Below, piece after piece: positions 24,998-34,674 of a stretch of 64,000 bases of DNA. Source of the stretch: Thiohalocapsa sp. ML1 (GTDB lineage Bacteria; Pseudomonadota; Gammaproteobacteria; Chromatiales; Chromatiaceae). The stretch is from NCBI RefSeq assembly GCF_001469165.1, contig NZ_JABX01000006.1:124001-188000 (forward strand), in the 5' to 3' direction. Positions within the stretch are counted from its first letter, which is position 1, and every line of letters starts with the position of its first letter. The notes under the pieces were generated by a model. The model was not told the origin of the DNA. It did not search any database and was given only the letters and a program-made list of their open reading frames with translations. The position numbers and the translations under genes were made by a program.

Positions 24998-26242
24998 ATG
25001 ATCGGCATCTACGCCACCCCGGACGCGGCCTATGCCGCCGCCGAGACCCAAGCCGCGCTGTTCGCGTCCTGGCCGCAGTTGGCCACGGTCGCGAGTGACG
25101 GCGCCGTGCTGCCCGAGCTGCCGTTCATCGGCGACGGCGCGCGGCCGGCTTGGGATGACCTGCTCATCGTGCTGTTTGGCGCCGCCCCGCTGCCGGCGGC
25201 GTTGCACGGGCCGATTCAGCGCGAGATCGACAACGCTCGGCGGGAAAAACGGGCGAGCCGGGTGCTGCCGGTGTCTACGCTCGACGGCCACCGCCGGCCG
25301 CCGGCGCCGATGGAGGCGGTCTTCGCGCTGCATTGCCCGGAGCCCTACAACGCAGCCGGCGCCCGGCTGGCCCGTCGCGTCGGTGCGCTGCTGGCCTTGT
25401 GGCTGCGCGGCGACGACCGCAAGGTCTTCGTCTCCCATCGGCAGGCGGATGGCCAGGCTGTGGCGATCCAGATTACCGACTATCTTCAGAAGCACGGCTA
25501 CGACGCCTGGCGGGACGAGGAGCGTCTGGACGGGGGCGATGTCGTACAGGACGAGATCGAGCGCACCATCGCCCAGGCCAACTTGCTGCTGCTGCTCGAC
25601 ACGCCTCGGGCCGGCGAGTCCGAATGGGTTGCCCGCGAGATCGATGCGGCCATCGCCGGGTTCGTGCCCATCGTCTCCGTCGTGTTGCGGCCGACCGGCG
25701 CCACCGGCTCCGCGGCCGAGCCAAGCGTGTACGGCGCCAAGGAGCTGCGCAATGTCAGGATCGAGGCGGACACCGACGCCGCCGGCGTCGTCGAGCCACT
25801 GACCGACGCCCGGCTCGCGGACCTGCTGGCGGGTGTCGAGCATGCCCTGAGCAGCCTGCTGCGCAGCCAGATGGATCTTGCCTCCAAGGTGGAGCAGACC
25901 TTTCGGGACTTCGGTTTCGACTGGCAGGCGCTGGACGCGCAACGCTTTTTGTATGCCGGTGCCAAACAGGAGAACGAATGGACCTTCAACCGCTTCCTAT
26001 CGCACTGCTCCTCGCTGCCGCCGACCCATCTGTGGTCCGTGCAGGCGCTTCGGCGCTATCGGCCGGAGGGCGGCGATCCAAGCCGCCATGCGTTCAATCA
26101 CCGGCTCTTCATCTACGACGAGCAGCCGGTGCCGGACCCGACGCTGAAGCGACTTGCCCGCGATCATGAGGCCTATCGCGATCCGATTCTGCGCCTGCTG
26201 CACACGTCAAGGCTCGCCGCGTTTCTGAGCAAGTACCAGTAA
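24998..26242 (+). CDS. TIR-domain protein with flanking unknown domains (414 aa)
   Basis: Residues 1-140 form an unfamiliar domain (DDLLIVLFGAAPLP, SRVLPVSTLDGHR). At about residue 142 a TIR domain starts, RKVFVSHRQADGQAVAIQIT, with HGYDAWRDEERL and SEWVAREIDAAI; the last carries the conserved glutamate expected for NAD cleavage or cyclic ADP-ribose-type products. The final 140 residues are helical and unrecognised, with WTFNRFLSHCSSLP. GAGGT precedes the ATG. The next gene, 22 bases away, encodes a SLOG-type protein, a family that senses or processes nucleotide signals. The pair makes TIR the likely signal producer. There is no ThsA-type SIR2 protein, so it is not classical Thoeris. Confidence 0.8.
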   Translation: MIGIYATPDAAYAAAETQAALFASWPQLATVASDGAVLPELPFIGDGARPAWDDLLIVLFGAAPLPAALHGPIQREIDNARREKRASRVLPVSTLDGHRRPPAPMEAVFALHCPEPYNAAGARLARRVGALLALWLRGDDRKVFVSHRQADGQAVAIQITDYLQKHGYDAWRDEERLDGGDVVQDEIERTIAQANLLLLLDTPRAGESEWVAREIDAAIAGFVPIVSVVLRPTGATGSAAEPSVYGAKELRNVRIEADTDAAGVVEPLTDARLADLLAGVEHALSSLLRSQMDLASKVEQTFRDFGFDWQALDAQRFLYAGAKQENEWTFNRFLSHCSSLPPTHLWSVQALRRYRPEGGDPSRHAFNHRLFIYDEQPVPDPTLKRLARDHEAYRDPILRLLHTSRLAAFLSKYQ

Positions 26243-26264
26243 GGCGCCCGATGAGAGTCAAGCC

Positions 26265-27164
26265 ATGAGCGACACCACCCTATCCGAACAGCTCGACCCC
26301 GATCTGACCGGCGTGCGCGTCGGACTCTCCGGGGCCATCCCGGACCAAACTGAATGGGCCGGCCGTGCCCTGGACTGGGAGATCCTGAACGCCGTCAGCA
26401 CCCTGGCCGACACCGTCTTCAGCGGCGGCGGCACCCTCGTGCACGGCTCGCACCCGAGCTTCACCCCGCGCATCCTGGCGCAAGCCGCCCCCTATGCCGA
26501 GGAGCGCGGCGAGCCCGTCGTCACCTTCGTCCTCTCGGGCCTGTTCGCCGATGGCGCCCTCGCCCGCCAGCTCAAGGACCCGCGCTACCAGGGCGTAGTC
26601 GACCTGATCCTCGTCGACCCCGTCATCCCGCCGGGGCACGAGGGCCACGGCGCCGAAGACCCGGCGGTGCGCAACGCCAGCCTCACCGCCATGCGCGAGC
26701 GCCTCGTCCAGGAGATGGACGCCATGGTCATCATCGGCGGCAAGCGCTGGGCCGACAGCGCCAACAAGCCTGGCACGGCGGAGGAGCTGGAGCTGGCCCG
26801 CGCCCGGGGCATCCCCTGCTATCCGCTGGGCGGGCTCGGCGGCATGGCGCAGGAGCTGGCGGAGCAGCCGGACTATCAGGTGCTCGCTGCCGCCGAAGCC
26901 GAAGATCCCATGGCTCAAGAGGACTCGGCCAAGGCCATGAACACCTGGTCGGCGGACGATGAGGCCCCTCTCGAAGCCATCGCCACGCGCGGCGTTCGCA
27001 CCTTCACCGCAACCGCCACCCGCACGCTGGAAGCCCGGACAGCGACCATGCGTCGGCCCACGCTGAGCCAGGCGGACGACGCGCTCATTCGCGCGACGCC
27101 GGACTACGGGCGCGCCATCGGCATCATTGCGAAGCACCTGCGTCCTCAGCTCCGCCGCGATTGA
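26265..27164 (+). CDS. SLOG (SMF/DprA-LOG) superfamily protein (299 aa)
   Basis: The sequence VRVGLSGAIPD near residue 18, then TVFSGGGTLVHGSHPSFTP near 50 and DAMVIIGGKRWADS near 150, forms a Rossmannoid with the GGGT nucleotide-binding loop and the IGG segment of the SLOG family. These proteins are linked to nucleotide signals in conflict systems. The C-terminal 90 residues are Ala/Thr-rich and unrecognised. It follows the TIR gene by 22 bases and precedes the DJ-1/PfpI gene by 65, all on the plus strand. The role as sensor or processor of the TIR product is inference. Confidence 0.68.
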   Translation: MSDTTLSEQLDPDLTGVRVGLSGAIPDQTEWAGRALDWEILNAVSTLADTVFSGGGTLVHGSHPSFTPRILAQAAPYAEERGEPVVTFVLSGLFADGALARQLKDPRYQGVVDLILVDPVIPPGHEGHGAEDPAVRNASLTAMRERLVQEMDAMVIIGGKRWADSANKPGTAEELELARARGIPCYPLGGLGGMAQELAEQPDYQVLAAAEAEDPMAQEDSAKAMNTWSADDEAPLEAIATRGVRTFTATATRTLEARTATMRRPTLSQADDALIRATPDYGRAIGIIAKHLRPQLRRD

Positions 27165-27229
27165 CCGCCTATGCTGAATCACTACCGACCGGTTGCGATC
27201 GGATCGGCGCATCGAATGAGGGAATCGTC

Positions 27230-28810
27230 ATGACCGAAAGGCCTCTGCAAGGCAAGAAGATCGCCATCGTCATCGAGTCGGAATTCGTGCCGAAGGAGAT
27301 CGCGACCTACCGAGAGCGGTTTGCGCAATACGGGGCAGAGGTGGAGCTGCTGTCCCGGCTCTGGGGCAATGCGGAGCTGACCTTCATCAGCGATGTGCAG
27401 GAGGCGGGCGAGACGCCGGAGACGCTGACGGTGGATAAGGACTTCACCGAGGTCGATCCGGATGACTATGCCGCGGTGATCATGGCGGCTAACTACACCA
27501 GCGTGCGGCTGCGCTGGCTGGCCGACACTGATGTGGAGCAGGACGCCGACGGCAAGCCCGTGATACACGGCAACAGCGGGCGCCGCTCGCCGGCGGTGCA
27601 GTTCTTCTGCCGGGCGATGCTGAACCCGCGCATCGTCAAGGGCTTTCCGTGTCATGCGCTGTGGATCCTGTCGCCCGTCCCGGAGGTGCTGGCAGGCCGG
27701 CGCGTGACCTGCAACCGCGTCATGCTCGGCGATGTGCAGAACGCCGGCGGCATCTACGTGCCGCCGATCAACGGCGTCGTGGTGGACGGCGACATGGTCA
27801 CCAACGACAGCGCGGACCACAGCGCGGAGCTGGTGGACGCCATCCGCGACCGGATCCTGGCCATCGAGGCCGGGCAGGTGCCGCCGGTGCTCTCCGTGGC
27901 GACGACACCATCGGCACGGCCGTCCACCGCGCCGGTGGTGGCCCATCCCAAACCGCGCCGCATCCTGATGCTGATCTCCGAATGGGGCTACTGGGGCGAG
28001 GAGCTGGTGGGGCCGCTGGAGGAATTCGATGCGGCCGGCTACGAAACCGTCTTCTGCACCCCCACCGGCAAGCGCCCGAATGCCATCACCGTGTCGATGC
28101 TGCCGGAATACATCGACCCGCCGCTCGGGCGCTCGGTGACCTCGGCGGAGATGGCGGCGAAGGTCGCCGCGCTGGATGACCCGGCCACGGCGCAGGGGCA
28201 GCGGCTGGAGTCACCGTTGAGCCTGGCGGACTGGTACCCGGAACGGCCGTACTGGGCCGACCCGCAATTCGTGCGCCGGATGGAGCTGTATCACCTGCAC
28301 CTCGACGCTGCTAATGCCAAGCTCGCGGACTTCGACGCGCTGATTATCGTCGGCGGCAGCGGGCCCATCGTCGACCTGGTCAACAATCAGCGCGTGCATG
28401 ACCTGATCCTGGGCTTCTACCGCGCCGGCAAGCCAATCGCGGCAGAATGCTACGGCGTCGCCTGCCTCGCCTTCGCGCGCAACCTCGAAGACCGGCTGCC
28501 GATCATCCGCGGCAAGCGGGTCACCGGCCATTGCCTGGAATACGACTACAAGGACGGCACCGGCTTCATGCGGGCGCGCGGAGAGTTTCTGGACTTCAAC
28601 ATGGGCCCGCCGCCCTATCCGCTGGAGTACATCCTGCGCGACGCGACCGGGCCGGACGGGGCCTTCATCGGCAACTTCGGCCATCCCACCAGCGTCATCG
28701 TCGATTATCCCTTCATCACCGGCCGCTCGACGCCGGATGCCTACCTGACCGGCCGTAAGCTGATTGAGGTGCTGGATGGCGAGCCGCCGCTGCTGCGGTT
28801 CGGCTGGTAG
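27230..28810 (+). CDS. Tandem DJ-1/PfpI-domain protein (526 aa)
   Basis: Two DJ-1/PfpI-like halves are visible. The first opens GKKIAIVIESEFVPKE and has GFPCHALWILSP where the family nucleophile elbow lies, then GRRVTCN and VVVDGDMVTNDS. The second opens RRILMLISEWGYWGEE and has ALIIVGGSG and AAECYGVACLA, with cysteine at the nucleophile elbow. Both halves therefore keep a cysteine. The family includes proteases, deglycases, hydratases and amidotransferases, so the reaction cannot be fixed. The start is the ATG at 27230 (MTERPLQGKK); upstream in-frame residues are not family-like. Its position as third gene after TIR and SLOG suggests a common system. Confidence 0.78.
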   Translation: MTERPLQGKKIAIVIESEFVPKEIATYRERFAQYGAEVELLSRLWGNAELTFISDVQEAGETPETLTVDKDFTEVDPDDYAAVIMAANYTSVRLRWLADTDVEQDADGKPVIHGNSGRRSPAVQFFCRAMLNPRIVKGFPCHALWILSPVPEVLAGRRVTCNRVMLGDVQNAGGIYVPPINGVVVDGDMVTNDSADHSAELVDAIRDRILAIEAGQVPPVLSVATTPSARPSTAPVVAHPKPRRILMLISEWGYWGEELVGPLEEFDAAGYETVFCTPTGKRPNAITVSMLPEYIDPPLGRSVTSAEMAAKVAALDDPATAQGQRLESPLSLADWYPERPYWADPQFVRRMELYHLHLDAANAKLADFDALIIVGGSGPIVDLVNNQRVHDLILGFYRAGKPIAAECYGVACLAFARNLEDRLPIIRGKRVTGHCLEYDYKDGTGFMRARGEFLDFNMGPPPYPLEYILRDATGPDGAFIGNFGHPTSVIVDYPFITGRSTPDAYLTGRKLIEVLDGEPPLLRFGW

Positions 28811-28833
28811 CCCGGGCGCCGGGAGGAGACGCG

Positions 28834-29085
28834 ATGGCGGCGGCATACGCGCTGGGGGTTGCCGATCTGCTCGCCGAGGGCACTGGCCTGCGGCTGGAGT
28901 GCACGGTCCAGCTTCGCGACGAACGCCTCGCCAGTGATGCGTTCTGCTCGGTCGGTGCACGAATGTTTGACGGTGTTTGGTGTGTCAAGCCTCTGCTTGC
29001 TCATGCTTGTGCAGGGGCTATCTTGAAGCCGGAGGGGTATGCCTTGACGCGCATGTTGCTGAAGCACAAGCTCGCTGCACGATGA
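28834..29085 (+). CDS. Possible small protein before brxE (83 aa)
   Basis: GGGAGGAG lies just before the ATG, and the stop overlaps the brxE-like start in an ATGA junction, which argues for translation. The product (MAAAYALGVADLLAEGTG ... LTRMLLKHKLAAR) has no domain I recognise and no membrane segment. It could be a leader peptide coupling translation to brxE, or only a relic. Confidence 0.35.
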   Translation: MAAAYALGVADLLAEGTGLRLECTVQLRDERLASDAFCSVGARMFDGVWCVKPLLAHACAGAILKPEGYALTRMLLKHKLAAR

Positions 29086-29627
29086 GCCACCTGAGCGCAG
29101 CACAACCGCGCCCGCCGACGGACGCCGGGCGGATGCTCGACATCGCACGGCTGCGGGTCTTGATCGGTTACCTTGGGGAGCGCGACCAGCAGGGCTGGTG
29201 GCCGAGTGCGTTTCTGTCGCCGAGCAGTCAGGCGTTCCTGCGCCCGGTGTTCCCGCGTACCTTCGCGATGGCGGCTTATCGGGGCGTGGTGGAGGCGGCA
29301 CGCCGAGCGCATGACGAAAGGCTCGGTATCGGCCGGGCCCTGCACCTGTTTCGCCTGCCCGAAGCCGTTGAGCAGGGCGTGGCCGATGCGGTTCGGGATC
29401 TGCTGCCCGAGCCGGGCTGGGATCGCGATCTGGCCTCCGTGGAGACCGCGCTCGGTCGGCTGCGGGCCATGACGCTGGAGCCCGCGAGCGTCGTCGGGGG
29501 GCCGGTTCGGATCGGCACCGCGGCCGAGCTCGCCGGCTGCGACTGGCTGCCCAAGACGGCGGCCTGCTATTGCGCCGGTTTTGTCGACGGTGTCGCCGTG
29601 TATCCATACTTCCTGGACGTGGCCTGA
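29082..29627 (+). CDS. brxE: BrxE-family BREX protein (181 aa)
   Basis: The start MSHLSAAQPRPPTDAGRMLD leads to IARLRVLIGYLGERDQQGWW and FLSPSSQAFLRPVFPRT, then a helical region with RALHLFRLPEAVEQ. This agrees with my memory of the BrxE family, a small accessory protein placed at the head of some BREX operons (type 6). Its stop overlaps the brxA ATG (TGATG), so it is part of the operon. No biochemical role is established that I know of. Confidence is limited by recognition from memory only. Confidence 0.6.
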   Translation: MSHLSAAQPRPPTDAGRMLDIARLRVLIGYLGERDQQGWWPSAFLSPSSQAFLRPVFPRTFAMAAYRGVVEAARRAHDERLGIGRALHLFRLPEAVEQGVADAVRDLLPEPGWDRDLASVETALGRLRAMTLEPASVVGGPVRIGTAAELAGCDWLPKTAACYCAGFVDGVAVYPYFLDVA

Positions 29628-30412
29628 TGCAGGCCGCGCCCTATACGACCCGGCTGCAGGCGGGGCTCGGCTTGTTGTCGGAATCCCGGGCGCTGCTTGC
29701 GCTGTGGCAGCCGGGCATGACCGCCGGCGACCTGTATCGGGTGGCACTCGCGTCCGGCAGCTTTCCCAACGTCTCGGCGCGACGTCTGCGCAACATCGTC
29801 GCCGAGGGCTTCGCACCCAGATTCCTGGCCCCCGGCGCTGTCTCCGCCGGGCATCTCAAGCGGATCTGCGCGACCTTGCCCGCGGACGAGCTTGCACAGC
29901 TCATGTTCCTATACACCTGCCGCGCAAATCCGATCCTCGCGGACTGCGTGCGCGAGCTGTATTGGCCGGCTCGGGCCGAGGGTGCCCGGCTGCTGGCCCG
30001 CGAGCACGTGATCGGGTTCATCCAGCGCGCGCTGGATGACGGCAAGACGCGGGTGCGCTGGGCCGACGGCACCGTGCGGCGCGTGGCCCATTATCTGCTC
30101 GGCTGTTGCGCGGACTTCGGTCTGCTCGGCAAGGGCTCCCGCGTCGGGCGCGAGATCCTGCCGTTCGCCATCGCGCAGCGGGTGGCGGCCTATCTTGCGC
30201 ACGAGCTGCACGTTGCCGGCAGCGGCGACGAGGCGCTCGTGGCCCACGCCGACTGGCAGCTTTTCGGACTCGATCGCCGCGGCACGCTCGAGGCATTGCA
30301 GCGTCTCTCGCTGCACAACTGGTTCATTCTCCAGTCGGCGGGCGAGGTCACCCACATCGGCTGGCGCTGCCGCACCATGGAGGCGTTCCTGGATGTCCTC
30401 GCTGAAGGCTGA
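29627..30412 (+). CDS. brxA: BREX protein BrxA (DUF1819, 261 aa)
   Basis: The start MQAAPYTTRLQAGLGLLSES is chosen because it overlaps the preceding stop by one base. The core follows the DUF1819 pattern: ESRALLALW, then a SFPNVSARRLRNIVAEGFAP segment and LMFLYTCRANPILADCVRELYWP. BrxA is a small, helical, DNA-binding-type BREX component of unclear function, normally of about 200-260 residues. The 3' end overlaps brxB by 20 bases. Confidence 0.88.
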   Translation: MQAAPYTTRLQAGLGLLSESRALLALWQPGMTAGDLYRVALASGSFPNVSARRLRNIVAEGFAPRFLAPGAVSAGHLKRICATLPADELAQLMFLYTCRANPILADCVRELYWPARAEGARLLAREHVIGFIQRALDDGKTRVRWADGTVRRVAHYLLGCCADFGLLGKGSRVGREILPFAIAQRVAAYLAHELHVAGSGDEALVAHADWQLFGLDRRGTLEALQRLSLHNWFILQSAGEVTHIGWRCRTMEAFLDVLAEG

Positions 30413-30968
30413 CTTCGCGGAGCTGATGCACCGCATCTGGCAGGGGCGCGAGCTCTCGCACGCGAGCTTCGAGCCCATCTTCTACCTGGTGTTCCACCCG
30501 AGCCGGATCATCGAGGTCAAGCGGCAGCTCCCGGCCTGGACGGCCAAGCTCGAGAACGAGGGCTGGACCGTCGAGCAATTTTCCATCGCCGAGGAGATTG
30601 CCGCGATTCACGCCGAGGCGCCATTGCGTCAGGTCTGGCTCCAGGCCGAGCAGAAAGACCCCCTCAACTGGCAGAAGGCCAACAGCGCGCTGGAGAACGC
30701 GCTGGTCAAGACCGGCCGACTGAAGGCGCGTCTCGGCCAGGCGCTGGAGCGGCTGCAGGCACAGGATCGGGCGATCCTGTTCGTTACCGATCTCGAAGCG
30801 CTGCACCCGTACCTGCGGATCGGCGCCATCGAAGGCGACCTCCAGGGCAAGTTCCAGGTGCCGACGGTCTTTCTGTACCCCGGCGTGCGCACCGGCAAGT
30901 CCCGGCTCAAGTTCCTCGGGTTCTACCCGGAGGACGGCAACTATCGTTCCGTGCATGTCGGGGGCTAA
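30393..30968 (+). CDS. brxB: BREX protein BrxB (DUF1788, 191 aa)
   Basis: The ATG at 30393 lies inside the brxA end, giving MSSLKADFAELMHRIWQGRE. The family core IFYLVFHPSRIIEVKRQLP, then AILFVTDLEALHPYLRIGAIE and VPTVFLYPGVRTGKSRLKFLG, is typical of DUF1788/BrxB. The protein is a conserved partner of BrxC and PglZ in BREX; its biochemical activity is not known. The gap to brxC is 56 bases. Confidence 0.9.
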   Translation: MSSLKADFAELMHRIWQGRELSHASFEPIFYLVFHPSRIIEVKRQLPAWTAKLENEGWTVEQFSIAEEIAAIHAEAPLRQVWLQAEQKDPLNWQKANSALENALVKTGRLKARLGQALERLQAQDRAILFVTDLEALHPYLRIGAIEGDLQGKFQVPTVFLYPGVRTGKSRLKFLGFYPEDGNYRSVHVGG

Positions 30969-31024
30969 CATAGGGCCTTTACCGATGCTTCCGGCGGCAC
31001 TGTCCCGGATGGCCAGGAGAGCCC

Positions 31025-34000
31025 ATGCACATTCGCGAGCTGTTCGACCCGAGCAAGGACATCTACCGGACCATCGAGAAGGTCATCAGCTACGGTGCCG
31101 CGCAGGAGGACAGGCTGCGGGCGGAGGTGGCCGAGTACATCGTCACCGAGAGCATCGACGAGCAGCTTGAGGCCCTGCTGCGCAAGATGCAGGCGGCCAT
31201 GGAGGCCGGCGGCGTCACCGAGATCGGCGTCTGGGTGTCCGGCTTCTACGGCTCCGGCAAGAGCTCCTTCACGAAATATCTCGGCCTCGCCTTCGATGAC
31301 GGCATCGAGATCGACGGCAAGCGCTTTCTCGAGTATCTGCGCGACCGGCTGCTCCGGCCGGACACCAAGGCGCTGCTGATTACCGTCAGCAAGCGCTTTC
31401 CCGCCGCGGTCGTCCTGCTGGATCTCGCCACGGAGCAGGTCGCCGGAGCGACCTTGGAGGTCGTCTCTACGGTCCTCTACTACAAGGTTCTGCAGTTCGC
31501 CGGCTATTCCCGCAATCTCAAAGTCGCCGCCTTCGAGCGCAAGCTGCGCAAGGACGGGCGCTTGGACGAATTCGTCACTCTGTTCCAGCAGGAAACCGGC
31601 GAGCCCTGGTGCAACTACCAGAACGACGAGCTGGTGGTGGACAGCCTGCTGCCCGACCTCGCCCACCGGCTCTACCCGGAGCTGTTCCGCAGCCCGCATG
31701 CGTTCAGCGCCGCAAGCCACGACAGTATCTATCTGATGAAGGACCGGGTTGCGGAGATCCTGGACATCGTCCGCGAGTACACCGGCAAGGACTACGTGCT
31801 GTTCGTCATCGACGAGGTGGGCCAGTATGTCGGCAGCAACCAGAACAAGATCCTCGACCTGCAAGGACTGGCGGAGAACCTCAAGAACCTCGCCGCCGGC
31901 CGCGCCTGGCTGATCGGCACCGCCCAGCAGACCCTCACCGACGACAACCCGAGCGCAGCCCTCAACAGCCCGGAGCTGTTCAAGGTCAAGGACCGCTTCC
32001 CGATCCGCGTGAATCTCGAGTCCGGCGACATCAAGGAGATCTGCTGCCGCCGTCTGCTCGGCAAATCGGCCCGAGCCGCCGAGACCTTGGGCGCCCTGTT
32101 CGACGCGCACGGCCAGGCCCTGCGGCACAACACCAGGCTCGAGGACGCCAAGTTCTACGATGCGGACTTCGACCGCCGCACCTTCACCGACCTTTATCCC
32201 TTCCTGCCCGCGCATTTCGACATCCTGCTGCACCTGCTCGGGGCGCTTGCCAAGTCCACCGGCGGTATCGGCCTGCGCTCCGCCATCCGCGTCATCCAGG
32301 ACATCCTCATCGAAGGCACCGATGCGGAGCCCCCGCTGGCGGACTGCCCGGTCGGCCGGCTCGCTACCTGCGTGACCTTGTTCGACGCGCTGCACAAGGA
32401 CGTCGAGCGCGCGGTGCCGTCCGTGTACCAGGGTATCGGCAAGGTGCGTATCCAGTATCCGGACTCCTCGCTGCACCAGGGCATCGCCAAGACCGTCGCC
32501 GTGCTGCAGGTGCTCGGCAACCTGCCCGTGACCCGGCACAACGTCGCGAGCCTGATGCACCCCGAGATTGCGGCGCCGAGCCGCGCAGACGCCGTCGCGG
32601 CGGCCATCGACGACCTGCTCGGCCACCCGCGGGTGCCGCTCGGCGAGCAGGACGGGGGCTTGAGCTTCTTCAGCGAGAAGCTCAACGACATCGAGCAGCA
32701 GCGCGCCGAGCTGCCGCTGCGGTCGCCGCAACTGCGGGGCATCCTGCACGAGGCCCTGCGCAACCTGTTCAGCCCGCTGCCCTCGGCACGACTGCACGAC
32801 TCGCTTGCGGTCACCGCCGGACTCAAGGTTCAGGCCGGCGCGCAAACCGCGGGCCTGGCCGGCGAGCGGGAGCCGATTCAGATCATCGCCGAGCTGGTGC
32901 CCGCCGCGGACTACGCCACCGCCCGCACCCGCCTGCTGGATGAATCGCGGCACAAGACCGCGGAGCGCAGCATCTTTCTGCTCGGCCGCGGCACCGATGC
33001 GCATGACCGCCTCATTGCCGAGGTCTACCGCAGCCGGAGCATCGTCGAGCTGCACCGCAACGACCCCGATCAGGAGGTCAAGGACTACTGCGCAAGCCAG
33101 GCCGACCGCGCCGCCCGGCTGCTGAGCGAGCTGCAACGGGGCCTTCAGGACAGCCTGACCAAGGGCTCGCTGCTGTTCCGCGGCCAGGCCACCGCAGTGG
33201 ACAGCCTGGCGCCGGAGCTGCTTGCCGCCGCCAAACAGCAGCTCGCCAGTGCGGCCGGGCAGGTGTTCGATCGCTATCCCGAGGCCCCGGAGCGGGTGGA
33301 CACCGCGGTGGCGGAGCGCTTCCTGCGCACGGGCAACCTGATGGGCATCACCAGTCAGCTCGATCCGCTCGGCCTGGTGCAGGTGGGCAGCGGCGGCCCG
33401 AGCATCCGCACCGACCACAAGGCCATGGTCAGCATCCGCGACCACATCGACCGCACCGGCACCGTGGAGGGCAAGCGGCTGCTGGACCACTTTGCCGCCG
33501 CCCCCTTCGGCTGGTCGCCGGACACCACCCGCTACCTCCTTGCCGCCTTGCTCGTCGCCGGCGAGATCAAGCTCAAGGTCGCCGGCCGCGAGATCACCGC
33601 CAACGGCCAGCAGGCCGTCGACGCGCTCAAGACCAACGCCAGCTTCAAGGCCGTGGGCGTGGCGCTGCGCTGCGACCGGATCGCCAACGAGGTGCTGGTG
33701 CGCGCCGCCGAGCGGCTGACCGAGCTGGTGGGCGACCTCGTCGTGCCGCTGGAGCCCGACGTCTGCAAGGCCGCCGCCAAGCACCTGCCGCAGCTCCAGC
33801 ACCGCATCGCCCCCCTGGCAGAGCGGCTCACCGGCCTGGCCCTGCCGGGCGCCGACCGGGTGCGCGCCCTCAACCAGCAGATTGCCGACCTGTTGTTCAC
33901 CGATGCCTCGGATGCCCCGCAGCTCCTCGGCGCGCCGGATTCGGAGCTGTTCGAGGCCCTGCAATGGGCGCGCGCGGCGCACCTGGCCCTGGAGCAGGGG

Positions 34001-34669
34001 CTGGCCGCCACCGTCGCGGACCTGAACCGCCACCGCGACGTCATTGCCGCCCAGCCGAGCTCGGGCATCCCCGGCCGGCTGCGCGAGGACAGCGCCGATG
34101 ACCTGGAGCTGCTCACCGACCGCCTCGGCCGCCCGGACTTCCATGCCCATGCGGCCGATCTCGCCACCGTGCTGAGCGGGCTCCAGGCGCGGGTGGCCAC
34201 CGCCGTACAGGACATGGCCGCGGCCCAGACCGAGAAGCTTCGGACGGCCGAAGGCGAGCTGGCACGCCTGCCGGAGTGGACGGAGCTGACGCGCGCAGAG
34301 CAGGACAACGCGCTCCGGCAGGTGGCGGCGCTGGCGGTGACCGCGGAACCGGACCTGGACGGCCTCGGCCGGCTGCGCAACAGCGACTTCGATATCAACG
34401 CAACGCTCGACGATTTGAAGACGCGCATTCGCGCCGACGGCAGCCGGCGGCGCGCCGAGCGGGAGCGGGCGCCTGCTCAGCCTGGCGGTGACAGCGACAG
34501 CGCCGCCGCCGGCTCGCCCAACGGCACGGTCCAGCTCCCGCTCAAGGTCACCAGCCGGGACGAGCTGCAGCGGCTCATCGCCCGGCTCCAGGACATCCTG
34601 CACGGCCTCCCGCAGGACGACGCCCTGGACATCCGGTTCGCGCTCGGCGACGACGCGCCGCACGACTGA
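31025..34669 (+). CDS. brxC: BREX ATPase BrxC (1214 aa)
   Basis: The opening MHIRELFDPSKDIYRTIEKV is characteristic of BrxC/PglY. Walker A is GFYGSGKSS at about residues 74-82 and Walker B VLFVIDEVGQY at about 258-268. A DUF6079-like and helical region follows. Length matches the family (about 1200). BrxC is the large P-loop ATPase essential to BREX phage exclusion, probably working on DNA with PglX and PglZ. The start is 5 bases after AGGAGAG. The stop is 5 bases before pglX. Confidence 0.95.
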   Translation: MHIRELFDPSKDIYRTIEKVISYGAAQEDRLRAEVAEYIVTESIDEQLEALLRKMQAAMEAGGVTEIGVWVSGFYGSGKSSFTKYLGLAFDDGIEIDGKRFLEYLRDRLLRPDTKALLITVSKRFPAAVVLLDLATEQVAGATLEVVSTVLYYKVLQFAGYSRNLKVAAFERKLRKDGRLDEFVTLFQQETGEPWCNYQNDELVVDSLLPDLAHRLYPELFRSPHAFSAASHDSIYLMKDRVAEILDIVREYTGKDYVLFVIDEVGQYVGSNQNKILDLQGLAENLKNLAAGRAWLIGTAQQTLTDDNPSAALNSPELFKVKDRFPIRVNLESGDIKEICCRRLLGKSARAAETLGALFDAHGQALRHNTRLEDAKFYDADFDRRTFTDLYPFLPAHFDILLHLLGALAKSTGGIGLRSAIRVIQDILIEGTDAEPPLADCPVGRLATCVTLFDALHKDVERAVPSVYQGIGKVRIQYPDSSLHQGIAKTVAVLQVLGNLPVTRHNVASLMHPEIAAPSRADAVAAAIDDLLGHPRVPLGEQDGGLSFFSEKLNDIEQQRAELPLRSPQLRGILHEALRNLFSPLPSARLHDSLAVTAGLKVQAGAQTAGLAGEREPIQIIAELVPAADYATARTRLLDESRHKTAERSIFLLGRGTDAHDRLIAEVYRSRSIVELHRNDPDQEVKDYCASQADRAARLLSELQRGLQDSLTKGSLLFRGQATAVDSLAPELLAAAKQQLASAAGQVFDRYPEAPERVDTAVAERFLRTGNLMGITSQLDPLGLVQVGSGGPSIRTDHKAMVSIRDHIDRTGTVEGKRLLDHFAAAPFGWSPDTTRYLLAALLVAGEIKLKVAGREITANGQQAVDALKTNASFKAVGVALRCDRIANEVLVRAAERLTELVGDLVVPLEPDVCKAAAKHLPQLQHRIAPLAERLTGLALPGADRVRALNQQIADLLFTDASDAPQLLGAPDSELFEALQWARAAHLALEQGLAATVADLNRHRDVIAAQPSSGIPGRLREDSADDLELLTDRLGRPDFHAHAADLATVLSGLQARVATAVQDMAAAQTEKLRTAEGELARLPEWTELTRAEQDNALRQVAALAVTAEPDLDGLGRLRNSDFDINATLDDLKTRIRADGSRRRAERERAPAQPGGDSDSAAAGSPNGTVQLPLKVTSRDELQRLIARLQDILHGLPQDDALDIRFALGDDAPHD

Positions 34670-34674
34670 GCCCC

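Noticed and set aside
24998-27164. Thoeris defence system
   Set aside because: A TIR gene is present, but there is no SIR2-SLOG (ThsA) protein; the SLOG protein here lacks a SIR2 domain.
28741-29607. A 288-codon antisense frame across the brxE region
   Set aside because: It has arginine- and proline-rich composition typical of shadow frames and conflicts with the BREX operon genes.
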